From Actinomortierella ambigua (Eukaryota; Mortierellomycota; Mortierellomycetes; Mortierellales; Mortierellaceae), in contig JAAAJB010000028.1 in NCBI GenBank assembly GCA_016098155.1, positions 1 through 64,000 of the forward strand: a DNA stretch of 64,000 nt, given 5' to 3'. Made by a program: the position numbers and the translations under genes. The notes under the pieces are model-generated. The model saw only the letters and a list, made by a program, of their open reading frames with translations. It had not been told where the DNA came from and searched no databases. Below, piece by piece: positions 59,516 to 64,000 of this stretch. Within the stretch, counting starts at the first letter, position 1, and every line of letters begins with the position of its first letter.

Positions 59516-62500
59516 ATGAGTTTACGCGGTCGGCAGTTGTTCGTAGGGAACGTAAGTTGAAATGGTGGTGCTTCAAAGTTGGGGTGTACTTTATTCATTG
59601 CCTTCCGTGAGTCTATGTTTTCGCTTCCCACCCTTCAGAGCCTTACATTTTGCGCGTCATAACCATCTCTCTCTCTCCTTCTCTCTCTCTCTCTTGGTTT
59701 AAACGATCAGCTGCCGTTCATAGGTACGTTTTTTTAAGAGGCGAGAAAGATCCGGATGTTGGTTCTGTATTAGGGCGAGAGGGTTGCAGGCAGTCAGTTC
59801 TGACTATTTCTTTTACTTTATTTTTTTTTCTCGAACCGATATGACAAATGCAGTTGGCTGGCAAGACCTCAAGGTATGTTGGCGATCTAGATATTGCATT
59901 GCGCCCAAGTTGGGGGAGTGGGGGGGGGGAGGAGATGTGACAAGGGAGGTTGAAACTAATGACGACACGTTTTGTGCAACAGTGCTGATCTAACCCTTGG
60001 AATGACTGTCTTTCTCTCGTGTAGGATTTGTTCCGTGGAGCAGGCAACGTCCAGCGTGCAAACATTATCCAGGGACGAGACGGGCGGTCTAAGGGCCATG
60101 GCATTGTCTTGTTCGCGACTGTTGAGGACGCCAGGAAGGCTATTGGTAACGTCTGGGATGAATCTATGTCGAGGACGAGATAGAGAGAGAGAGAGAGAGA
60201 GAGAGGTTGATTTTATTGTCACATGTGAAGCACAGTACACTAACTCTGTTTACTTTGGTTTTTGGAATTTACTAGAGCTGTATGATAAGTACATGTGGCA
60301 TGGGCGCGTCCTAGAAGTTCGTGAAGTAAGTCGGGAGATGCCTCGCAGTTATCTGTCGCTTCAGCTTTGCGTTATCTTTGTACAAAGTGTTGACACGCTT
60401 TTGCTCCGCGACCTTCAACCTATAGGACCGTAATCTTCCGGATTTTGCGCCTTCCCAGCCGGTGACCATGTCCGCGGCAATTGCCGCCTCATCTGAGGTA
60501 TGTTCACCATATCTACCGATAGTGCACATGGATATCACTTGCAATAGCTATTAACATGTGTGTCTCTAACATTGTAGGATGTTGACAAACTTGTCGATGC
60601 TGTGGAGAAAAAGCTGACGGTCACAGATTCGGACCAAAAGGGAGCCTCAACCTCGACTGACGAAAGTAAATCGGCGAATACATCTTCTGGCTTAGAAGGA
60701 GGGGCTGCGGCAGATGCTTCGGCGAGGGAGGGAGCTGAAGGCACCTCCACCTTTTCGTTGGCGACTCCGCCCGTGCGCCCTGTTTTTGTCTCCAATGTAG
60801 GTTGATCACTAGCACTGCATTTCTTTTGGATACTTATCGAACACGGTGGGTAGAGATGTGCAGAATACTAACATCATCCTCCCCCTCTCCCCTAATAGAT
60901 CCCATTCCGCTTGCGTTGGCAGGATTTGAAGGATCTCTTCCGTCAGGCAGGCCACGTTGTTCGTGCCGAGGTCGCTCTTGGCCCTGATCGCCGTTCACGC
61001 GGGCATGGCACTGTTTTATTTTCAACGCAGGAAGAGGCTGATAAGGCTATTGCGATGTTTGATCAGTATCAGTGGCAGGACAGGATACTCCGTGTGCAAG
61101 AGGATCGTGTGCGCTCGGATGGACATGGCCACAATGAAGGCGCTGGGTACAATCAGGGATTCCGGCCCAACTTTATCCCTCATGGACCCCCTGGCCCTTT
61201 CTTCGTAAGTCAAATGCAAGGAAGCGATGAACATGGAGGCCAGCAACGAAAATCGCCTCAATTGACATAATACTTTTATTTTTTTTTGCCAGCGTGGACA
61301 TCCACCTGTGAACCAGAACCTGATCGGGCGTCAAGTATTTGTGGGCAATGTAAGAAACCTTTTCCCAAGGCGTGTTTGTGCGTTTTATGACAGTGACATA
61401 AAAATTGTTACAAAGTCAAACTTACTGCTCTGACGCCGTTATGCTTTTCTAGCTGCCATTCCCTTGTCAATGGCAAGACTTGAAAGACCTTTTCAGGAAG
61501 GCGGGCAATATTATTCGTGCAGACGTTGTTCTTGACTTCAATGGTCGTAGCCGTGGCTTTGGCTCTGTCCTGTTTGCTACCCAAGAGGATGCCAAAAACG
61601 CGATCGGTAGGTTCAAGATCACAGGGTCAATATTTTGAAAGTATTAACCTACAAAGGACACCTTCAAACTCAAGCCCGATCTCAATCTTTTGTTGGTGAC
61701 TTAGAAATGTTTGACAATTTCGGATACAATGGACGTCGTCTTCGAGTACATCTGGACAAGTTTACTTCCATGCCGCATGGCCCACCTATGCACGGCGGCG
61801 TGGTTCCACATTTGATGCGTCCGAATGGACCTCCGCCACACCATCCCCACCCACATCACCCTCACCATCGTATGCACCCGATGCACCCACAGCCCGGTCC
61901 AGGGTTTCTTGGCACCTTTGGCCCGCCTGGCATAATGAATTTGGGGCCTCACCCAATGGTGCACAATGGATCTCCTCAAGGTCAATATGGGATGCCCCCA
62001 CCTCAGTTCCCCGGGCGACCGTACTCGCCTCCGATGATGATGCATGGGCCTGCGGGTTCAGGTCCAGAGTTTATGGGCACCGAGGGTTTCCACCGCAGTG
62101 AAGGCATGCCACCGATGGGCGACATGGTCAAGTCGCCCCCACCTTTCGATCCCGGCAGCAGTGTACCGGTGTCGGCGGAAGCGCACGGAGTAGGCGGCAC
62201 TTCAGGACCAGCCATCTCAGGTCCTGGCGGTATCCCTGCCCACCCTGGATCACCTTCGCAGCAATACCCCTTCCTGCCCAACTTGGGACCCATTGGCAAG
62301 CCAAATATCAGCAACGGCGGAGTGGGGTCGACGGGCATGGGCTCTCATGGAGCTGGTGCCAATGGCACAGGAGACGACTCGAGCCACATGGACTACGGTC
62401 ATGTACAGGGATATGGAGCAGATGTGCCATTCGATGGCGATGGTGTCAACGCCTACTCGCCACATTTCTACATGTATCCAAACCTCCTGCAAAACCACCC

Positions 62501-63137
62501 AAACCATCCAAACCAACACCAGCACCAACATCTGGGTTCGCCTCAAGACCAAAACCAAGGTCCAGGACCGCAACAGCAGGACCCACAGTCATCCTCGCCA
62601 CAAGGGCAAGGGCAAGGACAAGGACAAGGGCAGGGTCAAGGTCAAGGTCAGGGGCAAGGGCAGGGGCAAGGGCAAGGGCAGCAGGGACCACCAGTCCCAC
62701 CTCCTGGCGTCACAGCAGTCCCCAGTGGTGGGCCAAGTCCAGTGATCCCTCCCTTCCAACCACAGCGCGGTTCTGTCTACGGTAGCGGTGGTGGTGGTGG
62801 CGTTGGACCCTATCAAGACCATCCATATTCGCCAGACCCAACAGGTCTGTCGCCGCCGCCATTCTCGGGCTCGATTGGTGCACTTCCAGGAATGACCACT
62901 GCCGGAGGAGCGGCGGGCGTAGGAGTGACAGGCGGAGGAATGAGTGGACGCGGATACCCGACCCAGCCGGACTGGATGGGACCCCCAGCACCGTTTGGCA
63001 TGGGTCCCTATCATCATCATCATCATCATCATCACCCACCTCAGCCCATGTATGGGTCGCCGTCGACATTTGCTCCGTACGGCCAAGGAAATGGCAACCA
63101 GGGCAACCAAGACACGAGCGAGTTTACCGAAGCATAA
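59516..63137 (+). CDS. Three-RRM RNA-binding protein, Gbp2/Hrb1-like, with prion-like tail
   Basis: Eleven exons: 59516-59551, 59711-59723, 59854-59873, 60025-60145, 60276-60325, 60426-60497, 60578-60796, 60899-61204, 61293-61349, 61453-61606 and 61705-63137; 826 residues. Gbp2/Hrb1 are shuttling SR-like proteins that monitor splicing and accompany mRNA export. Each RRM starts with the same text: RQLFVGN-LPF (about 7), RPVFVSN-IPF (about 173) and RQVFVGN-LPF (about 293), and each continues WQDLKDLFRxAGxxxRA, typical of this family. RNP1 motifs are KGHGIVLF, RGHGTVLF and RGFGSVLF. From about residue 375 the tail is Pro/Gly/His/Gln-rich with a (GQ)n run and eight histidines. Exons 2 and 3 are only 13 and 20 nt. 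Unlike yeast Gbp2 the head lacks an RS/RGG region. Confidence 0.92.
60182..60205. repeat. (GA)n microsatellite in intron 4 of the three-RRM gene
   Basis: About twelve GA units lie on the coding strand, 70 nt before the acceptor at 60275, so the run is purine-rich within the intron. Confidence 0.9.
62601..62684 (+). repeat. 6-nt coding minisatellite (Gln-Gly)n
   Basis: CAAGGG, CAAGGA, CAGGGT and similar hexamers repeat about fourteen times and encode an alternating QG run in the tail of the three-RRM protein. Third-base variation is present, so part of the array is old. Confidence 0.9.
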
Positions 63138-63705
63138 TTTTTTTCTTTCTTGGAAAAAAAAAAAAAAGACAGACTGCCCAACAAAAAAGAAAAAACTCAA
63201 CACTACAAAACCAACATCAGCAACAGCAACAACAATATCAACATCGTATCGGGGATTCGGGGTCATTAAGGACGACAGAATATGCTGTGAAAAAGTACAT
63301 GGCACTGGTCGTCAACAAAAACAAAAGGGCGCAAGGTTGAGTCGTGGAGCAATCATCAATTCTGTTTATTTGAACGCTTTTTTTTTCTGTAATTTTTTTT
63401 TTTCTGTATTGGCGGAGAAGGGGATAAATTTTACTTGTTTCAAAAAAGTTGTTAATTTATGAACAGCGGACGAGTAAATAGTTTCCAGTTGTGGTGCCTG
63501 TGTTTATTTTTCTCGCAACAAACCCACGCAATGAATGCACCCTCTACTTGGCAGCTCGACATGGCTAAAGAAGCGCCGAAGGCGGGTATAACAGTATTTT
63601 GGGACCTTAAGTTTGGTGGAATAGGTTGGAATGCGTGGAGAAGAGAGAGAGAGAGAGAAGGACTTCTTGACTTCTGGTATTTTTTTTTTTTTTTTTTTTT
63701 TTGCT
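63138..63705. other. Convergent 3' region between the three-RRM gene and the DUF202 gene
   Basis: These 568 bp hold A- and T-runs, a (GA)n stretch at about 63643-63659 and a T-run of about 22 bases (63680-63702) just beyond the DUF202 stop. No gene is seen. Confidence 0.6.
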
Positions 63706-64000
63706 CTAACGTTTTCTGTCAACAATGACAATGATGAAGCACGCTAGTAGGACACTGAGAACGGTAAGAGTGGCAAGGATGACACTTCCACGGCTTGCCG
63801 GAAACTTGCCGTACGACATTACTGTCTGGCCGTGGAAATATCGAGACGTGCCGAGCCAGAGAAACAGAATGCCAAGACAGAGGAAGGCACCGCCGAGGGG
63901 GCGTCCTAAATGGGCGATCTGGAGAGAGTTGGAGGGGGGCGCACCAGGGCTCGGTAACTGCCCGGCCTGTAGACGGAAGAGTTGCGTAATGGCTATGTAT
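63706..64000 (-). CDS. DUF202-family membrane protein, C-terminal part (5' partial)
   Basis: Read on the minus strand from base 63999, an open frame of 97 codons plus stop (TAG at 63708-63706) begins YIAITQLFRL and continues LGRPLGGAFLCLGILFLWLGTSRYFHGQ, KFPASRGS and a last hydrophobic segment LATLTVLSVLLACFIIVIV before DRKR. This is the text of fungal DUF202 proteins: small three-pass membrane proteins whose first segment ends in AITQLFRL. The first segment and the start lie beyond the window. The domain also occurs in VTC polyphosphate polymerase subunits, but the function of the stand-alone protein is unknown. A variable Pro/Ser linker separates segments one and two, as usual. Confidence 0.85.
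   Translation of the reverse strand, partial: YIAITQLFRLQAGQLPSPGAPPSNSLQIAHLGRPLGGAFLCLGILFLWLGTSRYFHGQTVMSYGKFPASRGSVILATLTVLSVLLACFIIVIVDRKR

Overview
The window is nuclear DNA from a fungus. Almost every gene is split by short introns (about 60-900 nt) with GTAAGT/GTATGT-like donors and pyrimidine-rich YAG acceptors. UTRs and introns are full of homopolymer T/A runs and GA/TC microsatellites, while exons are GC-richer. The gene set (ISWI, Cdh1, CWC22, listerin, GT69 mannosyltransferase, Pgc1-like phosphodiesterase) is fungal. A metazoan-like mitochondrial glutamate dehydrogenase, a bacterial-type Mg2+ P3B ATPase and a FAR1-like factor would suit an early-diverging lineage such as Mucoromycota/Mortierellomycotina; this placement is inference, not shown.

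Layout, left to right: peroxisomal ABCD transporter (-, 3' end off the window); unknown single-pass membrane protein (-); FAR1/WRKY-GCM1-type zinc-finger factor (-); ERD2 KDEL receptor (+); CWC22 splicing factor (+); Crz1-like C2H2 factor (-); ISWI remodeller (+); orphan protein (-); gamma-tubulin complex GCP2 (+, with a 10-N gap in an intron); mitochondrial glutamate dehydrogenase (-); a 2.9-kb gene-free stretch; listerin E3 ligase (-); Cdh1/fizzy-related APC/C activator (-); molybdopterin synthase large subunit (+); PRMT1 (+); Mg2+ P-type ATPase (-); GDPD phosphodiesterase (+); GT69 mannosyltransferase (+); three-RRM Gbp2-like protein (+); and the C-terminal end of a DUF202 membrane protein (-, cut by the window edge).

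These are unlinked housekeeping genes, not a cluster or operon; neighbours share intergenic promoters or 3' regions but no common pathway. I joined exons by hand from frame, splice consensus and family conservation, and for every multi-exon gene the exon lengths sum to a whole number of codons. No mobile element, CRISPR, rRNA or tRNA was recognised. The observations most worth a second look are the Mg2+ ATPase, the antenna-like insert in the glutamate dehydrogenase, intron positions shared between the tandem RRMs, micro-exons of 11 and 13 nt, and a compact inverted-repeat structure in the gene-free stretch.
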